Positions 23,740-32,671 of a stretch of 46,494 nt of DNA are shown here, one piece after another (position 1 is the first letter of the stretch; every line of letters begins with the position of its first letter). This DNA comes from Oscillospiraceae bacterium (GTDB taxonomy: Bacteria; Bacillota; Clostridia; Oscillospirales; Ruminococcaceae), in assembly GCA_900768245.1 (NCBI GenBank), contig CAAGCE010000199.1, positions 1 to 46,494 of the forward strand, written 5' to 3'. The notes below the pieces were generated by a model. That model was not told where the DNA came from. It searched no databases and was given only the letters and a program-made list of their open reading frames with translations. The translations under genes were made by a program, and so were the position numbers.

Positions 23740-25020
23740 ATGTTCGTTGATAAAGCGAAAATATATATCAAAGCAGGCGATGGCGGCGACGGTGCAGTTT
23801 CATTTCACCGTGAAAAGTATGTAGCGGCAGGCGGACCTGACGGCGGCGATGGTGGAAAAGGCGGAGATATTGTTTTCTGCGTTGACGATAATTTTTCCAC
23901 GCTCATTGATTTCCGCTATAAAAGAAAATATGTTGCGGAAAAAGGTCAGAATGGTGCAGCGGGAAACTGTACAGGTAAAAATGCACCTGACCTTATAATA
24001 AGAGTTCCGAGAGGCACATTGGTCAGAGATGCCAACACGGGCAGGATTATAGCTGATATGTCTGCTGATGAACCAAAGGTAATTGCAAAAGGCGGAAAAG
24101 GCGGAAAGGGAAATGCCCGTTTCGCTACGCCTACAAGACAGATACCTAAGTTTTCCAAACCGGGGTTTATGGGCGAGGAATTTGAGGTCACACTTGAATT
24201 AAAGCTCCTTGCCGATGTTGGACTTGTTGGATTTCCGAATGTCGGTAAGTCAACACTTATTTCGGTTGTTTCTGCAGCAAAGCCTAAAATTGCAAATTAT
24301 CATTTTACCACACTTACACCTGTTCTTGGTGTTGTTAAGGTTCAGGACGGAAAATCATTTGTTATGGCTGATATTCCCGGACTTATTGAAGGTGCAAGTG
24401 ACGGTGTTGGGCTTGGACACGAATTTTTGCGCCATGTTGAAAGATGCCGACTTATCGTTCACGTTGTTGATGTTTCAGGCATTGAGGGACGTGACCCTAA
24501 GGACGATTTTGAAATAATCAACAGAGAGCTTAAAAATTTCAGCGAGGAGCTTGCAGAGCGTCCGCAGATCGTTGCTGCCAACAAATGCGATATGGCTTCT
24601 TCCGAACAAATAGAAGATTTCAAAAAGTATATTGAAGATAAGGGCTTGCAGTTCTTTGAAATTTCTGCTGCCACAACTCAGGGAACAAAGGAGCTTGTTG
24701 ATGCGGTTTCAGCCGAGTTAGATCAGCTTCCTCCAATTAAAGAATATGAGCCTGAGCCAATGACTCAGCAGGAGCTTGACGAAAAAGCAGGCATCGGAGA
24801 AAAATTTGAGATCACTAAGGGTGATGACGGAGTATATTATGTTGAGGCTGCATGGCTTGAGCATATTATGCGTACTGTTGATATGGACGATTATGCTTCA
24901 CTTCAGTATTTCCAGCGTGTTCTCCGTAACAGCGGCATTATTGACAAGCTCGAAGAAATGGGTATCAATGAAGGTGAAACAGTAAACATCTTCGGATTTG
25001 AATTTGACTTTGTATATTAA
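23740..25020 (+). CDS. obg: GTPase Obg (CgtA)
   Basis: 426 residues from ATG 23740, ten bases after GAGGAG (an earlier TTG at 23701 is rejected). Essential GTPase of 50S ribosome assembly and stress control. Domains: glycine-rich Obg fold (1-158; GDGGDGAVSFHREK, GGKGGDI), GTPase domain with G1 GFPNVGKST, G3 DIPGLIEGA and G4 NKCD, and a C-terminal OCT domain (about 345-426, ending FGFEFDFVY) found in Gram-positive Obg. It opens a run of twelve co-directional genes. Confidence 0.97.
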   Translation: MFVDKAKIYIKAGDGGDGAVSFHREKYVAAGGPDGGDGGKGGDIVFCVDDNFSTLIDFRYKRKYVAEKGQNGAAGNCTGKNAPDLIIRVPRGTLVRDANTGRIIADMSADEPKVIAKGGKGGKGNARFATPTRQIPKFSKPGFMGEEFEVTLELKLLADVGLVGFPNVGKSTLISVVSAAKPKIANYHFTTLTPVLGVVKVQDGKSFVMADIPGLIEGASDGVGLGHEFLRHVERCRLIVHVVDVSGIEGRDPKDDFEIINRELKNFSEELAERPQIVAANKCDMASSEQIEDFKKYIEDKGLQFFEISAATTQGTKELVDAVSAELDQLPPIKEYEPEPMTQQELDEKAGIGEKFEITKGDDGVYYVEAAWLEHIMRTVDMDDYASLQYFQRVLRNSGIIDKLEEMGINEGETVNIFGFEFDFVY

Positions 25021-25032
25021 TTAGGTGACAGT

Positions 25033-25563
25033 ATGGAGCTTTGGGATGTTTATGACGAAAACAGGCTCCCTGCCGGACGCACGATGGTTCGTGGAGAGCC
25101 TGTTTTGGACGGGGATTATCACTTAGTTGTTCATGTATGTATTTTTAATGGCAAAGGTGAAATGCTCATACAGCAGCGTCAGCCGTTTAAAAAAGGCTGG
25201 AGCAATATGTGGGATATTACTGTTGGCGGAAGTGCTGTTAAGGGAGATACAAGCAGAGCTGCTGCTGAACGAGAAGTGTTTGAAGAGCTCGGCTTGAAAA
25301 TTGATCTTAATGGCATCAGACCAAGGCTTACGGTCAATTTTGACGGCGGTTTTGATGATATTTATTGCATAGATCTTAATGTTGATATTTCAAAGCTTAA
25401 ACTGCAGTATGAAGAAGTTCAATGCGTAAAATGGGCATCTGAAGATGAAATAAAAAAGATGATTGATGAGGGTATTTTTATTCCTTATCATAAATCTATG
25501 ATAGATATGCTGTTCTGGTTTCGGAACAATATCGGAACTCATTGTAATGAATTGAGGAAGTGA
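25033..25563 (+). CDS. Nudix hydrolase (IDI-like branch)
   Basis: 176 residues. Nudix box near 77-99: GSAVKGDTSRAAAEREVFEE followed by LGL; the usual GX5E position is Asp here, while the catalytic REVFEE core is intact. The start (ELWDVYDENRLPAG) resembles the group related to isopentenyl-diphosphate isomerase and YfcD-type hydrolases. It probably cleaves a nucleoside- or prenyl-diphosphate; the substrate is unknown. AGGTGA precedes the ATG, 12 nt after obg. Its stop is 5 nt from the mrnC start. Confidence 0.9.
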   Translation: MELWDVYDENRLPAGRTMVRGEPVLDGDYHLVVHVCIFNGKGEMLIQQRQPFKKGWSNMWDITVGGSAVKGDTSRAAAEREVFEELGLKIDLNGIRPRLTVNFDGGFDDIYCIDLNVDISKLKLQYEEVQCVKWASEDEIKKMIDEGIFIPYHKSMIDMLFWFRNNIGTHCNELRK

Positions 25564-25568
25564 TTTAA

Positions 25569-25955
25569 ATAGACAAGCATGAAATAAATCAGTATAGTCC
25601 GCTTACTCTTGCATTTCTTGGCGATGCCGTATATGAGCAGCTTGTAAGGGAAAAGATCGTCCTGACGGCAAATATGCCTGTCGGAAAGCTTCATAAAGAG
25701 GCTGTTGAGAAAGTTCGTGCAGCGTTTCAGTCTAAAGCGGTAGATGTTATTCTGCCTATGCTCGATGAAGATGAAACAGCTATTATGAAGCGTGGAAGAA
25801 ATGCAACTACAAATACTGTTCCGAAAAGCTCAAATCCGATAGAATACAGACGTGCTACGGCTCTTGAAACGCTGTTTGGGTATCTTGAACTGCTAGGAAA
25901 AAGAGACAGAATAGTTGAAATTTTCGATACTATCTGGTATAATACAGAGGTGTGA
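25569..25955 (+). CDS. mrnC: Mini-ribonuclease III, apparent ATA start
   Basis: About 128 residues. Mini-III matures 23S rRNA ends by cutting double-stranded RNA. Conserved segments: SPLTLAFLGDAVYE (10-23, with the catalytic Asp19), AAFQSKAV near 51, RGRNA near 75 and ATALETLFGYLEL near 96 (catalytic Glu100). The first ATG in frame (25674) would remove the catalytic Asp. Upstream of the conserved start the frame meets a TAA at 25566-25568, and the only codons resembling a start are ATA at 25569 (10 nt after GAGGA) and at 25584. Either a rare AUA start or an ATG-to-ATA change or error is implied. No double-stranded-RNA-binding domain, as expected. Confidence 0.85.
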   Translation: MDKHEINQYSPLTLAFLGDAVYEQLVREKIVLTANMPVGKLHKEAVEKVRAAFQSKAVDVILPMLDEDETAIMKRGRNATTNTVPKSSNPIEYRRATALETLFGYLELLGKRDRIVEIFDTIWYNTEV

Positions 25956-25958
25956 CTT

Positions 25959-26627
25959 ATGTATGAAAATCTGAGTTTTATAAACTGTGATGGTACATAT
26001 TGCTATGTTATTCAGGGATACCAAGGCGATGTGCTGATAGATACGGGTGAAAAACGCTACCGCAATGAAATTGAAATGTGGCTGCTGAATTTTAATATCA
26101 AAATAATTATTCTTACTCACGGCCATAATGATTGTATTGAAAATGCCGCTTATTTTTCAAAGCTTTATAACGCTGAAGTATATATGACCGAAGCAGATTA
26201 TGAGTTGGCGAAAAATAATATGTCGAGGAGCTTTTATGCCTGCGGTCTTTCGGGACAGCTTATCAGTTCAGCTGCTTTTAAAATAATGAAACGTCAGGCA
26301 GAAGAGTTTAAAGTCAATTTTATTCATGACGGACATATCCTTGCGACCAAATACGGAATCCCATGCTATATTATTGATCTTGAAGGTCATACCAAGGGTT
26401 CGATAGGTGTATATTATGCTGAGGATCTTTATGTTGGCGATGCGGTAATGAATGTTGTTTATCCGTCATTCCCTTATATTTGTGAAAGTCCGAAAGCGGC
26501 GAGAAGATCAATTGAAAGATTTAAGGATATTAATCCTAAGCGTCTGCTTTTTACACATGGTGAACCAATAGAAACCAAGCATAATAAAGCTTATCTGAAT
26601 TTGTTCAGCAAGCATGTGATCATGTAA
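25959..26627 (+). CDS. metallo-beta-lactamase-fold hydrolase with altered motif
   Basis: 222 residues. MBL fold with DVLIDTG near 24-30, the metal motif THGHND at 53-58, His144 in LEGHTKGS, Asp161 in VGDAVM and a last His in THGEP near 202. The residue after Asp58 is Cys59 where most family members have His (HxHxDH), so the second zinc site is probably weaker or bound differently. The glyoxalase II-like branch is the closest recognisable type; substrate unknown. GAGGTG lies inside the mrnC end, with the ATG 4 nt after its stop. Confidence 0.85.
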   Translation: MYENLSFINCDGTYCYVIQGYQGDVLIDTGEKRYRNEIEMWLLNFNIKIIILTHGHNDCIENAAYFSKLYNAEVYMTEADYELAKNNMSRSFYACGLSGQLISSAAFKIMKRQAEEFKVNFIHDGHILATKYGIPCYIIDLEGHTKGSIGVYYAEDLYVGDAVMNVVYPSFPYICESPKAARRSIERFKDINPKRLLFTHGEPIETKHNKAYLNLFSKHVIM

Positions 26628-26693
26628 TTTTTTCGGTATGCTGTTAAGGCTGCTGATTTCAATATTTTTATTCATTAAGGAGAGAAATAAAAA

Positions 26694-27437
26694 ATGTCAG
26701 GTCATTCAAAATGGAATAATATCAAGAGAAAAAAGGAAGCTGCCGATGGTGCAAAGGCTAAGATCTTTACAAAGATCGGCCGTGAGATCACTGTATGCGT
26801 AAAGGAAGGCGGCGGAGATCCTAATAATAACGCTAAGCTTCGTGACCTTATTGCTAAGGCAAAGGCTAATAACGTTCCTAACGATAACATTGACCGTGTC
26901 ATCAAAAAGGCTGCCGGTTCAGGCGATAAGACAAGCTATGAAGCCAATGTTTACGAGGGCTACGGTCCATGCGGCGTTGCTGTAATCGTTGAAACCCTTA
27001 CAGATAACAAAAACAGAACAGCAGGCGACGTTCGTCACTATTTTGATAAATTCGGCGGCAACCTTGGTACAACAGGCTGTGTATCCTTTATGTTTACAAG
27101 CAAGGGTATCATTACTGCCGATGCAGAAGGTATGGACGAAGATAAGGTTATGGAAGATGTATTTGATCTCGGTGCTTCAGACTTTTCTATTGAGGACGAC
27201 ATAATTGAGATCGAAACAGAGCCTAACGAGCTTTCAGCAGTTCGTGACGGTCTTGTTGCAAAGGGTTATAAGCTTCTTTCCGCTGATGTTGATATGATCC
27301 CTGCAACATATACAACTCTTACAGATGAAGATGCTATCAAGAAGATGAACCTTCTCCTTGACGCACTTGAAGAAAATGATGACGTTCAGAACGTTTATCA
27401 TAACTGGGATATGCCTGAGGAAGAATCAGACGACTAA
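26694..27437 (+). CDS. yebC: YebC/PmpR family protein
   Basis: 247 residues. N-terminus MSGHSKWNNIKRKK and the acidic C-terminal end DMPEEESDD are typical. The family was long annotated as transcriptional regulators; more recent work links YebC/TACO1 proteins to translation, where they help ribosomes over proline-rich stalls. It is cytoplasmic. AAGGAGAG precedes the ATG. Its place just before alaS agrees with a translation role, though this is context only. Confidence 0.95.
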   Translation: MSGHSKWNNIKRKKEAADGAKAKIFTKIGREITVCVKEGGGDPNNNAKLRDLIAKAKANNVPNDNIDRVIKKAAGSGDKTSYEANVYEGYGPCGVAVIVETLTDNKNRTAGDVRHYFDKFGGNLGTTGCVSFMFTSKGIITADAEGMDEDKVMEDVFDLGASDFSIEDDIIEIETEPNELSAVRDGLVAKGYKLLSADVDMIPATYTTLTDEDAIKKMNLLLDALEENDDVQNVYHNWDMPEEESDD

Positions 27438-27463
27438 TTTTTTTATGATTGGAGCAATATAAA

Positions 27464-30097
27464 ATGAAATGGACAGGACTTAATGACCTGCGTGAAAGCT
27501 ATCTTAAATTTTTCGAGAGTAAGGGACATCTCCGTATGGATTCCGCACCTCTCGTTCCGCAGGGTGATAATTCGATTTTACTTATCAATGCAGGTATGAC
27601 TCCTCTGAAAAAATATTTTCAGGGCATTGAAACACCTCCTTGCAAGCGTGTTACTACCTGTCAGAAATGTATCAGAACTCCTGATATTGAAAATGTAGGT
27701 AAAACAGCTCGTCACGGTACTTATTTTGAAATGCTCGGCAACTTCTCATTCGGTGACTACTTTAAGCATGAAGCAACAGCATGGGCTTGGGAGTATCTTA
27801 CAAAGATTCTTGAAATTCCGCCTGAAAGACTTTGGATAACAATTTATGAGCAGGATGACGAAGCAGGCGACATATGGGCAAATGAAGTAGGTATTCCACG
27901 TGACAGAATTGTTAAGCTCGGTAAGGCTGATAACTTCTGGGAACACGGAAGCGGTCCCTGCGGTCCTTGCTCTGAGATACACTTTGACCGTGGTGATAAG
28001 TATGGTCCTTTTGAAAGCTTTGAGCAGGCAGGCGACTGTGACAGACTTATTGAGATATGGAATCTTGTATTCACACAGTTTGATAACGACGGCAACGGTA
28101 ACTATACACAGCTTAAAAATAAGAACATTGATACAGGTATGGGTCTTGAGCGTCTTGCTTGCGTAATGCAGGATGTCGATAACCTTTTTGAAGTTGATAC
28201 TGTTCAGAATATTATGAAGAAGATCTGTGAGATCACAGGAAAGTCATATAAGGCAAATGATAAAGATGACGTTTCCATCCGTGTAATCACAGACCATATC
28301 AGAAGCACAACATTTATGGTCGGCGACGGTGTTCTTCCTTCAAATGAAGGCAGAGGCTATGTTCTTCGCCGTCTGCTCAGAAGGGCTGCACGTCACGGAA
28401 GAATTCTTGGAACAAAGAGACCTTTCCTTTATGAAGTTGTAGATACTGTAATCAATGAAAATGTTTCTGCATATCCTGAACTTGATGCAAAGCGTGAATA
28501 CATCAAGACAGTTATCCGCAAGGAAGAAGAAGCTTTTGCTAAGACTGTTGACAAGGGCTCACAGATACTTGACCAGTATATTGCTGATATTGAAGCAAAG
28601 GGCGGAGATAAGGTTCTCGGCGGTGAAGAAGCATTCAAGCTTCACGACACATACGGTTTCCCACTCGATCTTACAAAAGAAATATGTGCTGAAAAGGGTA
28701 TCTCTGTTGATGAGGACAAGTTCCATGAGTGTATGAAGATCCAGAAGCAGACAGCACGTGAAAACAGAAAGCTCAACGGCGGCTGGGACGATGCTACTGC
28801 AAGTGTTCTTACGCAGTTTACAACTAAGTTTGTTGGATATACTGAGCTTGAAAAAGAAACAAAGATACTTGCAATGGTAAAGGACGGCGATGCAGCTGAC
28901 CTTTGTGAGGAAGGCGACAGAGTAACAGTTCTTCTTGAAGCAACTCCTTTCTATGCTGAAAGCGGCGGACAGGTTGGCGACCGTGGTACAATTGAAGGTA
29001 ACGGCAATGTTATGGAAGTTCTTGATACACAGAAGCTTACAGGCGGTCAGTTTGTATGCCATTGTGAAGTTACAAGCGGCGGATTTACAGTCGGAATGGC
29101 TGTAACAGCTAAGGTCGATAAGACACTTCGTGCTGCTACCGCAAGAAATCATACCGCTGCACATCTTCTTCAGGCGGCTCTAAGAAAGGTTCTCGGCGAC
29201 CACGTTCATCAGGCTGGTCAGCTTGTTTCTGCTGACAGAATGAGATTTGACTTTGCTCATTTCAGTGCCGTAACACCTGAAGAGCTTGCTGAAATCGAAA
29301 ATATTGTAAATGAAGATATTCTCAATGCAATTGAGCTTGACATTAAAGAAATGCCTATTGAAGAAGCTAAGAAGCTTGGAGCTATGGCATTGTTTGGTGA
29401 AAAATACGGCAATGTTGTTCGTGTTGTAAATGTTCCTGATGTTTCACTTGAATTCTGCGGCGGTACTCATGTAAAGAACACTTCAAATATCGGTCTGTTT
29501 AAGATAGTATCAGAAAATTCAGTTGCAGCGGGTGTAAGACGTATTGAAGCTGTTACAGGTACAGGTGTTCTTGAACTTATTGATGATTACAAGAATACCG
29601 TTGAACAGTCTGCAGCTGCAATAAAAGCTCCTAATGCAAATGAGCTTGTTGCAAGATGTAATGCTGCATCTGCCGAGATAAAAGCACTTGAAAAGCAGGT
29701 TGCTGAGCTTAATTCAAAGCTTGCATCAACACAGATCGATGGCATTTTTGATAATGCGGTTGAATATAACGGCTGCAAGGTAACATTTGCAAAATTTGAT
29801 GGTGTTAAGCCTGATGTTCTCAGAACAATGGGCGACCAGATCAAGGATAAAGAACCAACAGTTATTGCTGTTCTTGCAACAACAGCCGAGAATGGCGGCT
29901 CAATGCTCTGCGTATGCGGTAAGGACGCTGTTAAGGCAGGTGCTCACGCAGGTAAGATAGTTCAGAAGGTTTCTGCTGTAACAGGCGGTAAGGGCGGCGG
30001 ACGTCCTGATAACGCTATGGCAGGTATCGGTGATAAGAATAAAGTCGATGATGCACTTGCATCACTTGCAGATGTTGTTAAAGAATTTGTAAAGTAA
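27464..30097 (+). CDS. alaS: alanyl-tRNA synthetase
   Basis: 877 residues from ATG 27464 (TTGGAGC upstream; the earlier TTG at 27449 overlaps that site). Charges tRNA-Ala. Order: class II catalytic core (1-240; KGHLRMDSAPLVP, TCQKCIRTPDIENVG), tRNA-recognition helices, editing domain with HTAAHLL near 563 and CGGTH near 665 (zinc-binding, removes Ser/Gly), then coiled coil and C-terminal DHHA1 domain with GGKGGGRPD. All catalytic features are intact. Only 26 nt separate it from yebC, so there is no T-box leader. Confidence 0.98.
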   Translation: MKWTGLNDLRESYLKFFESKGHLRMDSAPLVPQGDNSILLINAGMTPLKKYFQGIETPPCKRVTTCQKCIRTPDIENVGKTARHGTYFEMLGNFSFGDYFKHEATAWAWEYLTKILEIPPERLWITIYEQDDEAGDIWANEVGIPRDRIVKLGKADNFWEHGSGPCGPCSEIHFDRGDKYGPFESFEQAGDCDRLIEIWNLVFTQFDNDGNGNYTQLKNKNIDTGMGLERLACVMQDVDNLFEVDTVQNIMKKICEITGKSYKANDKDDVSIRVITDHIRSTTFMVGDGVLPSNEGRGYVLRRLLRRAARHGRILGTKRPFLYEVVDTVINENVSAYPELDAKREYIKTVIRKEEEAFAKTVDKGSQILDQYIADIEAKGGDKVLGGEEAFKLHDTYGFPLDLTKEICAEKGISVDEDKFHECMKIQKQTARENRKLNGGWDDATASVLTQFTTKFVGYTELEKETKILAMVKDGDAADLCEEGDRVTVLLEATPFYAESGGQVGDRGTIEGNGNVMEVLDTQKLTGGQFVCHCEVTSGGFTVGMAVTAKVDKTLRAATARNHTAAHLLQAALRKVLGDHVHQAGQLVSADRMRFDFAHFSAVTPEELAEIENIVNEDILNAIELDIKEMPIEEAKKLGAMALFGEKYGNVVRVVNVPDVSLEFCGGTHVKNTSNIGLFKIVSENSVAAGVRRIEAVTGTGVLELIDDYKNTVEQSAAAIKAPNANELVARCNAASAEIKALEKQVAELNSKLASTQIDGIFDNAVEYNGCKVTFAKFDGVKPDVLRTMGDQIKDKEPTVIAVLATTAENGGSMLCVCGKDAVKAGAHAGKIVQKVSAVTGGKGGGRPDNAMAGIGDKNKVDDALASLADVVKEFVK

Positions 30098-30161
30098 TTG
30101 GCTTTTACACATTGGGGAGGGCAGTATGTCCTCTTTGATGTGTTTCAAAGGAGTAAAAAAT

Positions 30162-30503
30162 ATGGATTGCATTTTTTGTAAGATAGCCGCAGGAGAGATA
30201 CCAAGCACTAAGGTTTATGAAGATGAAAAAGTGCTTGCATTTAAGGATATTAATCCTCTTGCGCCCGTGCATATTCTTGTTATCCCAAAGACACATATTG
30301 AAAGTGCTGCAGCGATCACATCTGAAAATTCCGCTGTTGTTTCATATATTTTTGAAGTGATCGCAAAGATCGTCAAAGAGCAGGGAATTGATAAAGACGG
30401 TTTTCGTGTCGTTACAAACTGCGGAGAAAACGGCTGTCAGAGTGTAAAGCATCTTCACTTCCATATTCTTGGCGGACGCAAGCTTGATGCGACTATGGGT
30501 TAA
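30162..30503 (+). CDS. HIT family nucleotide-binding protein (HINT-like)
   Basis: 113 residues from ATG 30162, after AAAGGAG; an earlier ATG at 30126 would add 12 unconserved residues. It has the PKCI/HINT start DCIFCKIAAGEIPS and the histidine triad HLHFHI near 100. Family members hydrolyse AMP conjugates (purine nucleoside phosphoramidates). Cytoplasmic, in the alaS-comEC run. Confidence 0.94.
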   Translation: MDCIFCKIAAGEIPSTKVYEDEKVLAFKDINPLAPVHILVIPKTHIESAAAITSENSAVVSYIFEVIAKIVKEQGIDKDGFRVVTNCGENGCQSVKHLHFHILGGRKLDATMG

Positions 30504-30532
30504 TTGAATTACTTTCCTTGGAGGAATAAATA

Positions 30533-32671
30533 ATGGTGCGAAAAATGGCTTATGCGGGTTTCTCATATTTGCTGGGTTTATTTTTCGCATCATTTTTCTT
30601 TTTTGAAGTAAATGTCACAGTTGGCATTTGTACAATGCTTATCGGTGGCATACTATGCTTTTTTATTAAGAACAAGAACTTTACCGTTCCCGTATGTTGT
30701 ATATGTTTTAGTATAGGGTGTATTTTCTATGCATTATTTGACTGCTATGTATATGATAGCACTGTAAAGTATAATGACTGTACAGTACAGATAGACGGCG
30801 TTATATCGGATTATAAAGATTATGCTCGTGACAGATCGTCATATACGATAAAAGGTACAATAAACGGCGAATTAAAAGCTAAAATTTTATGCTACGGTGA
30901 AGCTGTTGAATGTAATATCGGAGACAGTATATCTGTAAAGGGAAAAGCTGTTACACCTAAAGAAACATACTTGTTTAACTCAAAAGCATATTACAAGTCA
31001 AAAGGTATATATTTAGTGGTAAATTCGGCAGATGAGCTTACCGTTAAAGCCGGCAATGGGCTGCCGATAAAACGTGCTTTGTGTTCTTACAGAGATTTCA
31101 TATACAATAAAATAAGAAAATATTTATCCTTAGATGAGAGTGCCGTGGTAAAGGCAATGCTTTTCGGTGATAAGTCGGGGATCGACGATACTACCAAAAC
31201 ATTGCTGTATCGTGCTGGAATAGGTCATATGATGGCAGTTTCAGGCGTTCACCTTGCGGTTGTTTGTTCTCTGATATGGTTCATATTATGTATGTTTAAT
31301 ATGAGTAAATATTTGCGGTTTGGCATTTTAATGATTTTTAATACTGCTTTTGTAATATTGGCAGGTATGTCAAATTCGGTCATAAGAGCTGCTGTAATGC
31401 TGTTTCTTGTTTATGGAGCAAGTCTTTTTGACCGCCGTTCAGACCTGATGAATTCATTGGGAATAGCTGTAATATTGCTTACTGCGGGAAATCCTTTTGT
31501 TGTAAGGGATGCATCATTTGTACTTTCAGTAACAGGAGTTATAGGGATTGGCGGCATTGCACCTGTGATAACCAAAATGATCGAAGACAAACAGGGAAAA
31601 CCTCTGAAAAAATATATAAAATCCTTAATAGCGTCCTGCTGTGTGTCTGCGGTTATTTTTCCTGCGTCATTTATGTTCTTTGACGAAATTTCTATCGTTT
31701 CTCCTATTTCAAATTTGATTTTGATACCGTTTTGTACTGTTATACTTGTATGCGGTGTACTGACTGCAATAAGCGGAGGTATACTTGCCTTTCCGCTTAT
31801 GAAAGCTGCCGGTGTGTGCTGCAATATTGTGCTCATTATTTCAAAGTGGATAGGAAGCTTTAAGCTTGCATATATTCCTCTTGGCTATGATTTTATTGGT
31901 TTAATAATTGTGATTGCATTAATAGTAATAGTTGTTACAGCACTGCTGACTCAAAATATAAATCAGACTGTTTTATCTGCGGTTTTTATTTTTTCAGTAT
32001 GTGTTGCTGTAACGTCGGTTTATAAATTTGTGCCGTCTGACCATATTTCTGTGGCTGTTCTGAATAATGGGAAAGGAAGCTCTTCTGTTGTTATACACGA
32101 TAAAAAGTCCGCAGCGGTAATTGATCTTAATAAAGGCGGTAAAACTGCTGATTACGTTATAAAATACCTTTCACGTCTTGGTATTGACAGGATAGATATT
32201 TCAGCTTTGATGGTGGATCATAATTTTTCGGAAGCTATTTATAAGCGGGATTATGAGCTTTTTGATGTTGGCACGGTTTTTATTCCGCTTGGTGAATATA
32301 ATCAGGATTATAAGGCTTCATATGGAAGTGCAACTGAGATAATTGATATTAAAAGAACTGCCATTGTTGATATGCCTGAATATAAAATAAAATTTAACAG
32401 CAACAACACGATAGAATTATACATAAACGGATGCAGTATTTTAATTTATGATGGAAAAACAGATGTTAACGGCGCATACAGCGTTGTTGTGAACTATTCT
32501 GCGACCGGAAATGATGAAGATATATACGGAGATATTCTTGTATTTACTGACAGCGGTGCAGTGGCTGAAAAAACATCGGATAATTATGTTTATATCGGAG
32601 AGAATGTCCAGCTGAATATATATGATAAAAAAATAAGAACGGAGGTAATATCCAATGGCATTGGTTACTGA
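30533..32671 (+). CDS. comEC: ComEC/Rec2 DNA-uptake channel with degenerate MBL domain
   Basis: 712 residues. Two N-terminal membrane segments, an external OB-like domain (about 80-165), the competence domain with many membrane spans (about 185-490; AVSGVHLAV near 236 is conserved) and a C-terminal domain (about 500-712). In ComEC that last part is normally a metallo-beta-lactamase nuclease; here the usual DVGQGD and HxHxDH motifs are missing (AVLNNGKGSSS and LMVDHNFSEA stand in their places). The channel part looks intact. It is the membrane pore for single-stranded DNA in transformation. GGAGG fits the ATG; the end overlaps holA by 17 nt. Confidence 0.9.
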   Translation: MVRKMAYAGFSYLLGLFFASFFFFEVNVTVGICTMLIGGILCFFIKNKNFTVPVCCICFSIGCIFYALFDCYVYDSTVKYNDCTVQIDGVISDYKDYARDRSSYTIKGTINGELKAKILCYGEAVECNIGDSISVKGKAVTPKETYLFNSKAYYKSKGIYLVVNSADELTVKAGNGLPIKRALCSYRDFIYNKIRKYLSLDESAVVKAMLFGDKSGIDDTTKTLLYRAGIGHMMAVSGVHLAVVCSLIWFILCMFNMSKYLRFGILMIFNTAFVILAGMSNSVIRAAVMLFLVYGASLFDRRSDLMNSLGIAVILLTAGNPFVVRDASFVLSVTGVIGIGGIAPVITKMIEDKQGKPLKKYIKSLIASCCVSAVIFPASFMFFDEISIVSPISNLILIPFCTVILVCGVLTAISGGILAFPLMKAAGVCCNIVLIISKWIGSFKLAYIPLGYDFIGLIIVIALIVIVVTALLTQNINQTVLSAVFIFSVCVAVTSVYKFVPSDHISVAVLNNGKGSSSVVIHDKKSAAVIDLNKGGKTADYVIKYLSRLGIDRIDISALMVDHNFSEAIYKRDYELFDVGTVFIPLGEYNQDYKASYGSATEIIDIKRTAIVDMPEYKIKFNSNNTIELYINGCSILIYDGKTDVNGAYSVVVNYSATGNDEDIYGDILVFTDSGAVAEKTSDNYVYIGENVQLNIYDKKIRTEVISNGIGY

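Noticed and set aside
25674..25955. Mini-RNase III starting at the first ATG
   Set aside because: This would delete the conserved GDAVYE segment with the catalytic Asp; the coding similarity clearly continues upstream to 25569.
27438..27463. T-box leader for alaS
   Set aside because: Only 26 bases separate yebC and alaS, far too short for a T-box.
28559..29164. 201-codon frame antisense to alaS
   Set aside because: alaS is fully conserved here; the antisense frame is a by-product of its codon use and has no start signals.
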